Origin: WJKQ01 sp043810515 | GTDB taxonomy: Bacteria; Patescibacteriota; Gracilibacteria; UBA1369; LOWO2-01-FULL-3 | Direction: 5' to 3' | NCBI GenBank assembly: GCA_043810515.1 | Contig: JBDRNZ010000004.1 | Span: 1-17,464 of the forward strand | DNA: 17,464 nt | In this document: one piece after another, positions 1 to 5,532 of the stretch | Position numbering within the stretch: position 1 is the stretch's first letter | Layout: every line of letters begins with the position of its first letter | Program-made: the position numbers and the translations under genes | Notes under the pieces: generated by a model | Seen by the model: only the letters and a program-made list of their open reading frames with translations | The model's database searches: none | Told to the model about the DNA's origin: nothing

Positions 1-640
1 CTGGATGTCTCTAGCAAAACAGTTTCGGATGCAGCATTATGGTTAAGCCACAATATTTAACATCCGACTAATTTCGCCGCCTGCGGACGCTTTACGCCCA
101 ATAATTCCGGATAACGTTTGCAACCTACGTATTACCGCTGCTGCTGGCACGTAGTTAGCAGTTGCTTATTCCTGAGGTACCGTCAGAATTCTTCCCTCAG
201 AAAAGATCTTTACGACCGTTAGGCCTTCATCGATCACGCGGTGTTGCTCCATCAGGCTTTCGCCCATTGTGGAAGATTCCCTACTGCTGCCTCCCGTAGG
301 AGTATGGGCCGTGTCTCAGTCCCATTGTGACTGGTCGTCCTCTCAGACCAGCTACCCGTCATAGCCTTGGTAAGCCGTTACCTTACCAACTAGCTGATAG
401 GCCGCAGGCCCCTCCCGGACCGCAAAAGCTTTACCCTTGCGGGACTATCAGGTATTAGCACCTATTTCTAGGTGTTATCCCTGAGTCCGGGGAAGGTTCC
501 AACGTATTACTCACCCGTTCGCCGCTCCCGGCACTTTACCTGCCAGTCAAAACTGGTAAGCAAAGTGCCGGGCGCTCGACTTGCATGTATTATACATACC
601 GCCAGCGTTAACCCTGAGCCAGGATCAAACTCTTCGTTAA
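1..640 (-). rRNA. rrs: 16S ribosomal RNA, 5' part (truncated at window edge)
   Basis: Small-subunit rRNA read on the minus strand. The 27F site (AGAGTTTGATCCTGGCTCAG) lies at 613-632, the 338 site (CTCCTACGGGAGGCAGCAG) near 283-302 and the 515 site at 129-150. By these anchors the fragment covers roughly E. coli positions 1 to 660, and it is about 25 nt shorter than E. coli between the 5' end and the 515 region. The 515 segment reads GTGCCAGCAGCAGCGGTAA, one base off the universal primer, as in many CPR bacteria. The gene continues beyond base 1. The mature 5' end near 640 is estimated from the conserved start and could be off by several bases. Confidence 0.97.
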
Positions 641-648
641 AAGAAGAT

Positions 649-683
649 TGATCCACAACCCTGGTTTACTTTGTTGTGGATAA
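649..683 (-). promoter_or_regulatory. Hairpin in the rRNA leader built from two DnaA-box-like 9-mers
   Basis: A 9-bp inverted repeat (ATCCACAAC 651-659, GTTGTGGAT 673-681) sits 10-40 nt before the mature 16S 5' end. In the minus-strand transcript it forms a stem with a 13-nt loop. TGTGGATAA at 675-683 is an exact DnaA-box consensus read on the minus strand (TTATCCACA), and TGATCCACA at 649-657 is a one-mismatch copy in inverted orientation. It may be a pre-16S processing hairpin, a DnaA site pair, or both. Confidence 0.5.
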
Positions 684-726
684 AATTGAAAAAAATTTGT
701 CGCTAGATTCTCTATTACATCCCAGA

Positions 727-738
727 TGTTAAAGACCA
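727..738 (-). promoter_or_regulatory. boxA-like rRNA antitermination element
   Basis: On the minus strand this reads TGGTCTTTAACA, matching 11 of 12 positions of the E. coli rrn boxA (TGCTCTTTAACA). It lies in the leader between the rRNA promoter and the 16S gene. boxA recruits NusB/NusE (S10) to make polymerase resistant to termination over the untranslated rRNA operon. The position just downstream of a hairpin (741-757) reproduces the boxB-boxA order of rrn leaders. Confidence 0.7.
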
Positions 739-740
739 TT

Positions 741-757
741 GGTAGCCCATGGCTACC
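741..757 (-). promoter_or_regulatory. boxB-like hairpin in the rRNA leader
   Basis: GGTAGCC (741-747) and GGCTACC (751-757) form a perfect 7-bp stem with a 3-nt loop. On the transcribed (minus) strand the hairpin is 2 nt upstream of boxA. No U-run follows it, so it is not an intrinsic terminator. By position it corresponds to the boxB hairpin of rrn antitermination sites. Confidence 0.55.
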
Positions 758-768
758 CCAGCAAGAGG

Positions 769-797
769 AGTTTACTTACAAAGATATTCAAAGTCAA
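769..797 (-). promoter_or_regulatory. rRNA operon promoter (proximal)
   Basis: Minus strand: -35 TTGACT (797-792), 17-nt spacer, -10 TAAACT (774-769). Predicted transcription start is near 762, about 120 nt before mature 16S and just upstream of the boxB/boxA elements. Spacing is ideal for the housekeeping sigma factor. Confidence 0.7.
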
Positions 798-815
798 CAT
801 ATTTTCCCTCTAGTT

Positions 816-844
816 ACTACAACATTCCCAGGCTCACTCGTCAA
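816..844 (-). promoter_or_regulatory. Possible distal rRNA promoter
   Basis: Minus strand: -35 TTGACG (844-839), 17-nt spacer, -10 TGTAGT (821-816, four of six consensus bases). Together with the proximal promoter this would give a tandem P1/P2 arrangement common for rRNA operons. The -10 is weak, so the call is tentative. Confidence 0.35.
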
Positions 845-874
845 GTACAACAAGCTGAATAATAAGCCAATTTT

Positions 875-883
875 TGGTATAAT
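875..883 (+). promoter_or_regulatory. clpP promoter, extended -10
   Basis: TGG-TATAAT gives a perfect -10 (878-883) with a TGn extension. No good -35 is seen at 16-18 nt upstream. Predicted start is near 890, leaving a 5' UTR of about 35 nt. It is divergent from the rRNA promoters. Confidence 0.65.
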
Positions 884-924
884 TCAAAAGATCAAAAAAT
901 AAAAATATATTCTAACAGAAAAAA

Positions 925-1530
925 ATGCCAACACACAAAAGCATAAGGGATTCAGTTTTAATTCCGACAGTTATTGAAAAAAGTCATCAGGGCGAAAGAG
1001 CCTTCGACATATATTCAAGACTTCTCAAAGATAGAGTAATTTTTCTTGGAACAGCAATCGACAGTAATGTCGCAAACCTGATAATCGCACAGCTTCTGTT
1101 TTTGGAGAATGAAAACCCGAAACAGGACATCACTATGTACATTCACAGTCCAGGAGGACATGTCACCGCAGGACTGGCCATCTATGACACAATGCAGTAC
1201 ATAAAACCGGACGTTTCAACAGTTTGCGTAGGAATGGCAGCATCAATGGGCGCAATATTGCTTGCCGGAGGAGCTGCCAAAAAGAGATTTGCTCTTCCAA
1301 ACTCCGAGGTCATGATTCACCAGCCGCTTGGAGGAACCGAGGGACAGGCTTCAGACATAAGAATCCACGCAGATCACATCATGAGAACAAAGGAAAGATT
1401 AAACAAACTTTTGGTTCATCACACAAAACAGCCGCTAAAAACAATCGAAAAAGATACAGACAGAGATTTCTTCATGACAGCGGAAGACGCGAAAAAATAC
1501 GGAATTATAGACGCAATAATCCAGAAATAA
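925..1530 (+). CDS. clpP: ATP-dependent Clp protease proteolytic subunit ClpP
   Basis: Serine peptidase of family S14. It forms the double-heptamer chamber that degrades proteins unfolded by ClpX or ClpA/C in the cytoplasm. The 201-residue length is normal. The catalytic triad is visible: Ser107 in GMAASMGA, His132 in MIHQP and Asp181 in DTDRDFFM. The 25- and 49-residue spacings match E. coli Ser97/His122/Asp171. Further family motifs are YIHSPGG (72-78) and the Gly-rich loop near 136-140 before the handle helix. The ATG lies 41 nt after the -10 box with no Shine-Dalgarno sequence. The gene is monocistronic: its stop lies 17 nt from the convergent stop of the ATP-grasp gene. No clpX or clpA lies in the window. 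Confidence 0.97.
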   Translation: MPTHKSIRDSVLIPTVIEKSHQGERAFDIYSRLLKDRVIFLGTAIDSNVANLIIAQLLFLENENPKQDITMYIHSPGGHVTAGLAIYDTMQYIKPDVSTVCVGMAASMGAILLAGGAAKKRFALPNSEVMIHQPLGGTEGQASDIRIHADHIMRTKERLNKLLVHHTKQPLKTIEKDTDRDFFMTAEDAKKYGIIDAIIQK

Positions 1531-1547
1531 AAATTCTTAATCCCTTC

Positions 1548-2447
1548 CTAGACAAGCTTCATTGAACGCTGCGCGTATTCCACGGCATATTCCACCAGAT
1601 CACGCGTTATATCCGCACCTGTGGAATCTTCCAAAGCCTTAAATCCCGGATTTGAATTTACCTCAAGAATTACCGGTCCATCTTTTCCACGCATTATATC
1701 AACACCTCCATATTGCAAATCAAGAGCCTGAACCGCACGTATTGCGATAGTTTTTTCCTCTTCACTTATGGTAACTGGCGCACCTTTTCCACCAAGCTCT
1801 ATATTCGATCTGAACTCCCCTTTCCTGGCGGACCTCATCATGGTTCCGGCAACTTTTCCATTAATAACAAAAACTCTTATATCTTTTCCCTTCGAATATT
1901 TTACATACTGCTGAAGGAGATATATAGGATCATCCCATATAAGAATGGATTGCAGTGCCCTCATGCTTTCAACAATGGTTACACCAACACCGTACGAACC
2001 AAAAGGCTGCTTTAAGATAAGAGGAAAATCGCCAACCAGTTTAACCGCCTGCTTCAGATCCTCCGGCCTGTGAATAACAACAGTTTTTGGAATAGGAATA
2101 CCGTAATGATCGAGAATCTGCATCGTCTTAATCTTATTCTTGGTTTTCAGAATTGATTCATACCTGTTAAAAAGCTGAACGCCCATAAGTTCCATCTGTT
2201 CGATAAGCGCGATATGCAAATCGACATTTCTCAAAACGGACGGCCTCGTAATTATAACATCGTACTTTGGGAATTTTTTCCCGTCGTACAAAAGCCACGG
2301 CGACTGCTTGTCATAAACCATCTGAAATCTTGACGCGCGGAAAATTCTGGAAACATGCCCCATATCACTGGCAACCTTTTTAAGCTTGAGCTCCTCCTTA
2401 GCTGCCATTTTATTTAACGCGCGAAATGAAAGAATTCCAATTTTCAT
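1548..2447 (-). CDS. rimK: RimK-type ATP-grasp ligase
   Basis: An ATP-grasp carboxylate-amine ligase of 299 residues, equal in length to E. coli RimK (300), which adds glutamates to the C terminus of ribosomal protein S6. The start chosen is MKIGILSF, aligning with RimK MKIAILS. An in-frame extension to 2561 is unlikely because a promoter lies inside it. Visible parts are the N-terminal pre-ATP-grasp domain (1-95), ATP-binding Lys106 and Lys146, the loop QPFGSYGVGV (147-156), Arg191, the RimK-typical segment RSARKGEFRSNIELGG (205-220), and the metal-binding Asp250, Glu262 and Asn264 in LEVNSNPGF. The substrate is not certain: the family also includes LysX, MptN and CofF, which ligate amino acids to other carriers. 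The predicted mRNA is leaderless. Confidence 0.88.
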   Translation of the reverse strand: MKIGILSFRALNKMAAKEELKLKKVASDMGHVSRIFRASRFQMVYDKQSPWLLYDGKKFPKYDVIITRPSVLRNVDLHIALIEQMELMGVQLFNRYESILKTKNKIKTMQILDHYGIPIPKTVVIHRPEDLKQAVKLVGDFPLILKQPFGSYGVGVTIVESMRALQSILIWDDPIYLLQQYVKYSKGKDIRVFVINGKVAGTMMRSARKGEFRSNIELGGKGAPVTISEEEKTIAIRAVQALDLQYGGVDIMRGKDGPVILEVNSNPGFKALEDSTGADITRDLVEYAVEYAQRSMKLV

Positions 2448-2454
2448 GGAGGGA

Positions 2455-2482
2455 AGTCTATCTCGTATTTGCGCAAAGTCAA
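2455..2482 (-). promoter_or_regulatory. Promoter of the RimK-like gene, leaderless
   Basis: Minus strand: -35 TTGACT (2482-2477), 16-nt spacer, -10 TAGACT (2460-2455). Only 7 nt (TCCCTCC) separate the -10 from the ATG at 2447, so transcription should begin at or within a base or two of the A of the start codon. This supports the start chosen for the gene. Confidence 0.65.
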
Positions 2483-2484
2483 GA

Positions 2485-2512
2485 TTCAAATATTCTTGAA
2501 ATGTGCTAACAT
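2485..2512 (+). promoter_or_regulatory. Promoter of the lipoprotein gene
   Basis: TTCAAA (2485-2490), 16-nt spacer, -10 TAACAT (2507-2512) with a TGC extension. It is back to back with the leftward promoter of the RimK-like gene; the two -35 elements are 2 nt apart. Confidence 0.5.
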
Positions 2513-2540
2513 TTAAAAAAGTTTTATTAAAACACCAAAA

Positions 2541-3110
2541 ATGACAAAAATCGCAAAACACGTCGCGCTTTGCCTGGCAATACCTTTAATGCTAACGGGC
2601 TGCTTTTCAACAAACACAACCAGCCCAGCCGGCACAACCTCGGCTTATGAAACAGCCAATTTCACCATAAATGTTCCGACAGACTGGGAAATTCTCGAAA
2701 AAGCCGACTTCACTTCAAACGTTCCAGCATCAACCATAGTCGCATTCCGCAACAATATTAAAAGTGACATCTTCAATGCCAACTTAAACATATTGGTCGA
2801 AAACACCAGCATAAAAGATCTGCCCGACTTCGTTAAAAGTGCAACAGAAATCACCAAAAACACGCTGATTTCGTACCAGGAAATAGACACCCAGAACATC
2901 GAGGTCCCGTACGGCAGCACAATCCTGCCCGGAATAATAGTAAGATTTCAGGGCAAACAAACCGCCCCGGACTCAATAATAGAATTCAGACAGCTTTTCG
3001 TAATAAACAACGGCTCGGTATATACACTGACAGGCGCATACCTGCCTGACGAGGACGAGAGTGTTGTCAATTATATAAACGAGATGATAAACTCATTTTC
3101 GCTGAAATAA
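2541..3110 (+). CDS. Predicted lipoprotein, possibly PsbP/DcrB-like fold
   Basis: A 189-residue exported protein. It has a lipoprotein signal peptide: Lys3 and His7, a hydrophobic stretch 8-18, then lipobox LTGC with the acylated cysteine at 21. After a Thr/Ser/Pro-rich linker (22-35) comes a domain starting with the pattern ANFTINVPTDWEI, alternating strands and helices. This opening is typical of small alpha/beta sandwich proteins of the PsbP/Mog1/DcrB type, but I cannot confirm the family. The protein is probably anchored to the outer face of the cytoplasmic membrane. It is divergent from the RimK-like gene, and tRNA-Cys follows 15 nt after the stop and may be co-transcribed. No Shine-Dalgarno sequence is seen. 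Confidence 0.8.
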   Translation: MTKIAKHVALCLAIPLMLTGCFSTNTTSPAGTTSAYETANFTINVPTDWEILEKADFTSNVPASTIVAFRNNIKSDIFNANLNILVENTSIKDLPDFVKSATEITKNTLISYQEIDTQNIEVPYGSTILPGIIVRFQGKQTAPDSIIEFRQLFVINNGSVYTLTGAYLPDEDESVVNYINEMINSFSLK

Positions 3111-3125
3111 AAACGCAGTTATCGA

Positions 3126-3201
3126 GGCGCCATGGCCAAGTGGTTAAGGCAGCGGTTTGCAAAACCGTTATTCCCCAGTTCGAATCTGGGTGGCGCCTCC
3201 A
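3126..3201 (+). tRNA. tRNA-Cys (GCA)
   Basis: A complete cloverleaf. The acceptor is GGCGCCA/TGGCGCC with discriminator U73, the expected cysteine identity base, and CCA is encoded. The anticodon stem GCGGT/ACCGT has loop TTGCAAA, so the anticodon is GCA. The T arm is CCCAG-TTCGAAT-CTGGG. No separate promoter is evident between the lipoprotein stop (3110) and the tRNA. Confidence 0.97.
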
Positions 3202-3210
3202 GAATAAAAA

Positions 3211-3239
3211 TTGAAAAATCCGTGAAACATACGTATAAT
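3211..3239 (+). promoter_or_regulatory. Strong promoter reading toward the 3273-3303 terminator
   Basis: -35 TTGAAA (3211-3216), 17-nt spacer, perfect -10 TATAAT (3234-3239). Predicted transcription start is 3244-3247. The only thing downstream before an intrinsic terminator is about 60 nt of non-coding sequence, which implies a small RNA. Confidence 0.7.
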
Positions 3240-3244
3240 AAAAG

Positions 3245-3271
3245 CGTCTCAAGTGGATCGCAACTGCTATC
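3245..3271 (+). repeat. Degenerate direct copy of part of the tRNA-like gene
   Basis: 27 nt aligned with 3349-3378 (30 nt): identical except for one C-to-T change and three 1-nt gaps. The two copies start 104 nt apart. It corresponds to the tRNA-like gene from its anticodon loop back into its 5' acceptor strand. A partial duplication is the simplest origin, whatever its present role. Confidence 0.7.
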
Positions 3272-3272
3272 A

Positions 3273-3303
3273 AAAAGACCCCGTTGAGAAATCGGGGTCT
3301 TTT
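3273..3303. terminator. Bidirectional intrinsic terminator
   Basis: Stem AAAAGACCCCG (3273-3283) and CGGGGTCTTTT (3293-3303), 9-nt loop. The GC core is GACCCCG/CGGGGTC, with a T-run leaving in both directions. On the plus strand it ends the putative small RNA and any read-through from tRNA-Cys. On the minus strand it ends the tRNA-like transcript. Confidence 0.92.
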
Positions 3304-3312
3304 GCATTTTAG

Positions 3313-3381
3313 TGGTGGAGATGTCGGGAATCGAACCCGAATCATCCACGTCTCAAGTGGAATCTGCAACCTGCCATCCCC
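3313..3381 (-). tRNA. tRNA-like RNA with reduced D arm, anticodon GAG
   Basis: On the minus strand: acceptor GGGGATG/CATCTCC with a G3-U70 wobble, discriminator A73 and encoded CCA. The anticodon stem TCCAC/GTGGA has loop TTGAGAC (anticodon GAG, which reads the Leu codon CUC). The variable loop is 4 nt and the T arm is a canonical TCGGG-TTCGATT-CCCGA. Only 13 nt (GCAGGTTGCAGAT) lie between acceptor and anticodon stem, where about 19 are usual, allowing at best a 3-bp GCA/TGC D hairpin. Total length is 66 nt plus CCA. A bacterial tRNA-Leu should be class II with a long variable arm, and G3-U70 with A73 is the alanine/tmRNA identity. Options are an unusual functional tRNA, a tmRNA-derived tRNA-like relic, or a tRNA pseudogene. 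It has its own promoter and terminator. Confidence 0.65.
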
Positions 3382-3399
3382 ACTACAAAATGCTCATTC

Positions 3400-3408
3400 G
3401 TTATAACA
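3400..3408 (-). promoter_or_regulatory. Promoter of the tRNA-like gene, extended -10
   Basis: Minus strand TGT-TATAAC (3408-3400), an extended -10 with no recognisable -35. Predicted start near 3393 gives a 5' leader of about 12 nt for RNase P to remove. Confidence 0.5.
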
Positions 3409-3457
3409 AACAAACTTTAAATTTTTATTAAAAAATCCTAAAATTTTTCCAAAATCC

Positions 3458-3466
3458 TGCTAAAAT
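3458..3466 (+). promoter_or_regulatory. Extended -10 promoter of the flavoprotein gene
   Basis: TGC-TAAAAT, with a predicted start near 3473 and a 5' UTR of about 17 nt. No -35 match is seen in the A/T-rich sequence upstream. No Shine-Dalgarno sequence precedes the ATG at 3490. Confidence 0.5.
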
Positions 3467-3489
3467 CTAAAAAACGACAACAGCCCATT

Positions 3490-4182
3490 ATGCTTAAAGC
3501 AAAAGTCACAGAAAACAAGCCGCTAACAGAAGACGTTTTTGAATTAACCCTTAAACCCGAAGAACCTTTCACTTACAAAGCCGGCCAATACGTCACCTTT
3601 AAAATAGCGGACGCAGAACCTCCGTGCTTCAGGGCGTATTCGCTTTCCTCAATTCCAAAAGAAAAAGCCCTTCAGACATGCGTAAAAATCGTCAAAAACG
3701 GACGCGGCAGCAACTGGCTCAAAACCCGAAAACCCGGAGATGAAATAGAATTTTTTGGCCCGAACGGTGACCTCACCTTCCAGACTCCACCCGAGAAAAA
3801 AGCCCTTTTCATTGCAACCGGAACCGGCATCACGCCCCTAAAGTCAATAATCGCCCAGCAGCTGCAAAACGGCTCAACGCAGGAAATACAGCTACTTTTC
3901 GGCTTGCGCCACGTCAAAGACATATTTTATAAGGAATATTTTGAGAAACTCACAAAAAAGCACAAAAACTTCACATTCACGCTCACGCTTTCCCAGCCCG
4001 AAAACCCCGCCTGGCAGGGCTTACAAGGCCGTGTCACCGCACATCTTGAAAATATGGATCTCGACCCGCAAAACACAGAAATCTACATTTGCGGCCTCAA
4101 GGACATGATCGAAAGTGTCACAAAAATCCTCGGCCAAAAAGGCTTCGCGCAAAGCTCAGTCCACTTCGAAAAATTCGACTGA
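3490..4182 (+). CDS. Ferredoxin-NADP reductase-like FAD/NAD-binding oxidoreductase
   Basis: A 230-residue two-domain flavoprotein of the ferredoxin-NADP+ reductase superfamily, moving electrons between NAD(P)H and a protein or small-molecule partner. The FAD domain (1-100) carries RAYSLSS (48-54), which binds the flavin phosphates, and VKIVKNGRGSNWL (65-77), typical of the BenC/phenol-hydroxylase reductase branch. The nucleotide domain (103-230) has the loop GTGITP (111-116), the late Cys-Gly (201-202) and the C-terminal FEKFD ending in an acidic residue. No [2Fe-2S] domain is attached, so the redox partner must be a separate protein, not seen here. The gene stands alone between two RNA genes, convergent with tRNA-Leu 14 nt away. 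Confidence 0.88.
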   Translation: MLKAKVTENKPLTEDVFELTLKPEEPFTYKAGQYVTFKIADAEPPCFRAYSLSSIPKEKALQTCVKIVKNGRGSNWLKTRKPGDEIEFFGPNGDLTFQTPPEKKALFIATGTGITPLKSIIAQQLQNGSTQEIQLLFGLRHVKDIFYKEYFEKLTKKHKNFTFTLTLSQPENPAWQGLQGRVTAHLENMDLDPQNTEIYICGLKDMIESVTKILGQKGFAQSSVHFEKFD

Positions 4183-4196
4183 AAACATCAAAATTC

Positions 4197-4283
4197 TGGT
4201 GCCCAGGGCGGGAATCGAACCCGCACTCCATTGCTGGAACAGGATTTTAAGTCCTGCGCGTCTACCAATTCCGCCACCTGGAC
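4197..4283 (-). tRNA. tRNA-Leu (UAA)
   Basis: A class II tRNA of 87 nt including encoded CCA. The acceptor is GTCCAGG/CCTGGGC with a T-G wobble at the second pair, and discriminator A73. The anticodon stem CAGGA/TCCTG has loop CTTAAAA (anticodon TAA). A long variable arm precedes the T arm GCGGG-TTCGATT-CCCGC. It shows what a normal tRNA-Leu looks like in this genome, in contrast with the 3313-3381 element. Its promoter is unclear. Confidence 0.97.
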
Positions 4284-4361
4284 AAATTAGGCCGGAAATA
4301 ATCACTTTCCATTCTTCATTTTTTCCAGAAGAAAATCAACACGCAAATTCCGTCCCCCGTA

Positions 4362-4390
4362 TTGAAAAAAGACCGATTTTGTGATAAAAT
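4362..4390 (+). promoter_or_regulatory. Promoter of the lysozyme-like gene
   Basis: -35 TTGAAA (4362-4367), 17-nt spacer, -10 TAAAAT (4385-4390) with a TGA extension. Predicted start near 4397 leaves about 14 nt before the ATG at 4411. No Shine-Dalgarno sequence. Confidence 0.7.
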
Positions 4391-4410
4391 AAACAAAAAT
4401 AAACATAAAA

Positions 4411-5532
4411 ATGCCAGGAAAAGAAATTCCAAAAGAAAACGTGGAAAAAACCGTGACAGAAGCGGTTTCAGAGAACAAACCAGAAAAACCATTCACAAGC
4501 GAAAGACAAAAAACAGCAGAGACTATTGCTGAAAATCTGTATGAAAGCTCAGAAGAGAAAATGGATGAAACTTTCGGATCTCTCGGAAAATTGATATCGC
4601 ACATATTAAAGCTCTTTCAGGCACTTTTCAGTGAAGAGGGGTTTAAGGAGGCATTTTCCGACAAAACACAGGAAGTAACCGGTAAGCAGGAAACAAAAGA
4701 GGAAACAAAACCATTAAAAATGACAGAAAAAGGAGCAAAACTCCGTGAGATATGGCCCGAAACACGCGTTCCCGAAAGATACTGGATAAACCTTGCAGAT
4801 GGGATGGATAAAAGAACCGGACTTCCGAGAGGACAATCCTTCGGCCCATTCCAGTTTTACAGAAACTCGTTCACAGATTTTACGAAATACGTAAAAACAA
4901 ACGACCCGGCAAGATACGCAAGCCTGTCCCAGTCAGTAAAAACCAAAATCGAACAGCAAACGCAATTGTTCGAAAGAAAAAAATCCGGCACATCTCTGAC
5001 AAAAGAGGAAATACAAAGAACATTCCTAAACATGGCAGAAGCCCAGGAACTTATAGCAAAAATTTTCAGACCTCCTGATCTTGCATATGAATACAGAGCC
5101 GGACAATTTTTCGACAAAAAACTGCCAAGAATAGCAACCTCCACAATTGAAGCGTATCCGCAATACAAACAAACAATAGAAAAACTGACAGTGGATAAAA
5201 GGTACCTTGCGGCAATATTTGATCTTTCAAACCAGCTCGGGCCAGGAGGAGCGATAAACGTTATAAAAGCGGCACTAAAAGATCTTCAGGCAAAAAGCAC
5301 GACAAACCCTTCCTTCAATGAAATGTTCACAAGTCTGGTAAAAGCAAGCTACAAAGTATACGGATTCAGACGCGCAGTAAGAACCCTAGGCGCTCTCGCA
5401 ATGGCCTGCGGCCAGACCGACGGAAAAATGGACAGAACAAAAATGGGCCCGCTTATAAACAGATTCCTTGCCTCAAACGAAACACAACGCGAACAGATTA
5501 TTGAAAATGCAAAAACAGGCAACCTAAGCTAG
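4411..5532 (+). CDS. Unrecognised protein with lysozyme-superfamily-like segments
   Basis: A 373-residue protein I cannot name with confidence. Residues 1-55 are charged and probably disordered, 56-78 form an amphipathic helix (LISHILKLFQALF), and 80-110 are Lys/Glu-rich. From 115 on it is globular and helical. Two segments recall peptidoglycan-cleaving folds: GQSFGPFQFY (141-150), like the S-x-G-x-x-Q-F loop of transglycosylases and Rpf proteins, and FDLSNQLGPGGAINVIKAAL (270-289), like the N-x-G-P-x-x-A region of GH108 muramidases. Glu116 or Glu122 could be the acid, but the alignment is uncertain. No signal peptide is present, which is odd for a wall enzyme; it may leave with a phage- or holin-like route or not be an enzyme at all. 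Its TAG stop overlaps the convergent gene's stop. Confidence 0.55.
   Translation: MPGKEIPKENVEKTVTEAVSENKPEKPFTSERQKTAETIAENLYESSEEKMDETFGSLGKLISHILKLFQALFSEEGFKEAFSDKTQEVTGKQETKEETKPLKMTEKGAKLREIWPETRVPERYWINLADGMDKRTGLPRGQSFGPFQFYRNSFTDFTKYVKTNDPARYASLSQSVKTKIEQQTQLFERKKSGTSLTKEEIQRTFLNMAEAQELIAKIFRPPDLAYEYRAGQFFDKKLPRIATSTIEAYPQYKQTIEKLTVDKRYLAAIFDLSNQLGPGGAINVIKAALKDLQAKSTTNPSFNEMFTSLVKASYKVYGFRRAVRTLGALAMACGQTDGKMDRTKMGPLINRFLASNETQREQIIENAKTGNLS

Larger units (their letters stand above)
3245..3304 (+). ncRNA. Putative ~60-nt small RNA, antisense in trans to the tRNA-like RNA
   Basis: The unit runs from the predicted start of the TTGAAA-17-TATAAT promoter to the intrinsic terminator. 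It has no meaningful reading frame. Its 5' 13 nt (CGTCTCAAGTGGA, 3245-3257) are the exact complement of the anticodon stem-loop of the tRNA-like gene at 3313-3381. The similarity continues to 3271 with one mismatch and three single-base gaps, covering the tRNA-like D region and part of its 5' acceptor strand. Transcription ends before the tRNA-like gene, so pairing would be in trans. The terminator loop also holds TTGAGA, complementary to TCTCAA in the RNA's own 5' segment. Existence is inferred from promoter plus terminator; function is not known. Confidence 0.5.

Noticed and set aside
2448..2561. 38-codon N-terminal extension of the ATP-grasp gene
   Set aside because: It contains the gene's own -35/-10 elements, and the RimK family starts at the MKIGILSF methionine.
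3119..3369. Open frames over the tRNA-Cys / terminator / tRNA-like region on the minus strand
   Set aside because: They are frames through RNA genes; the signals there are tRNA folds, promoters and a terminator, not coding sequence.
3313..3381. Full tmRNA (ssrA)
   Set aside because: The ends look tmRNA-like, but there is no room for an mRNA domain and the conserved GG-TTCGAC segment after the 5' acceptor strand is missing.
4115..4384. 89-codon plus-strand frame over tRNA-Leu
   Set aside because: It crosses the end of the flavoprotein gene and the whole tRNA gene and matches no family.
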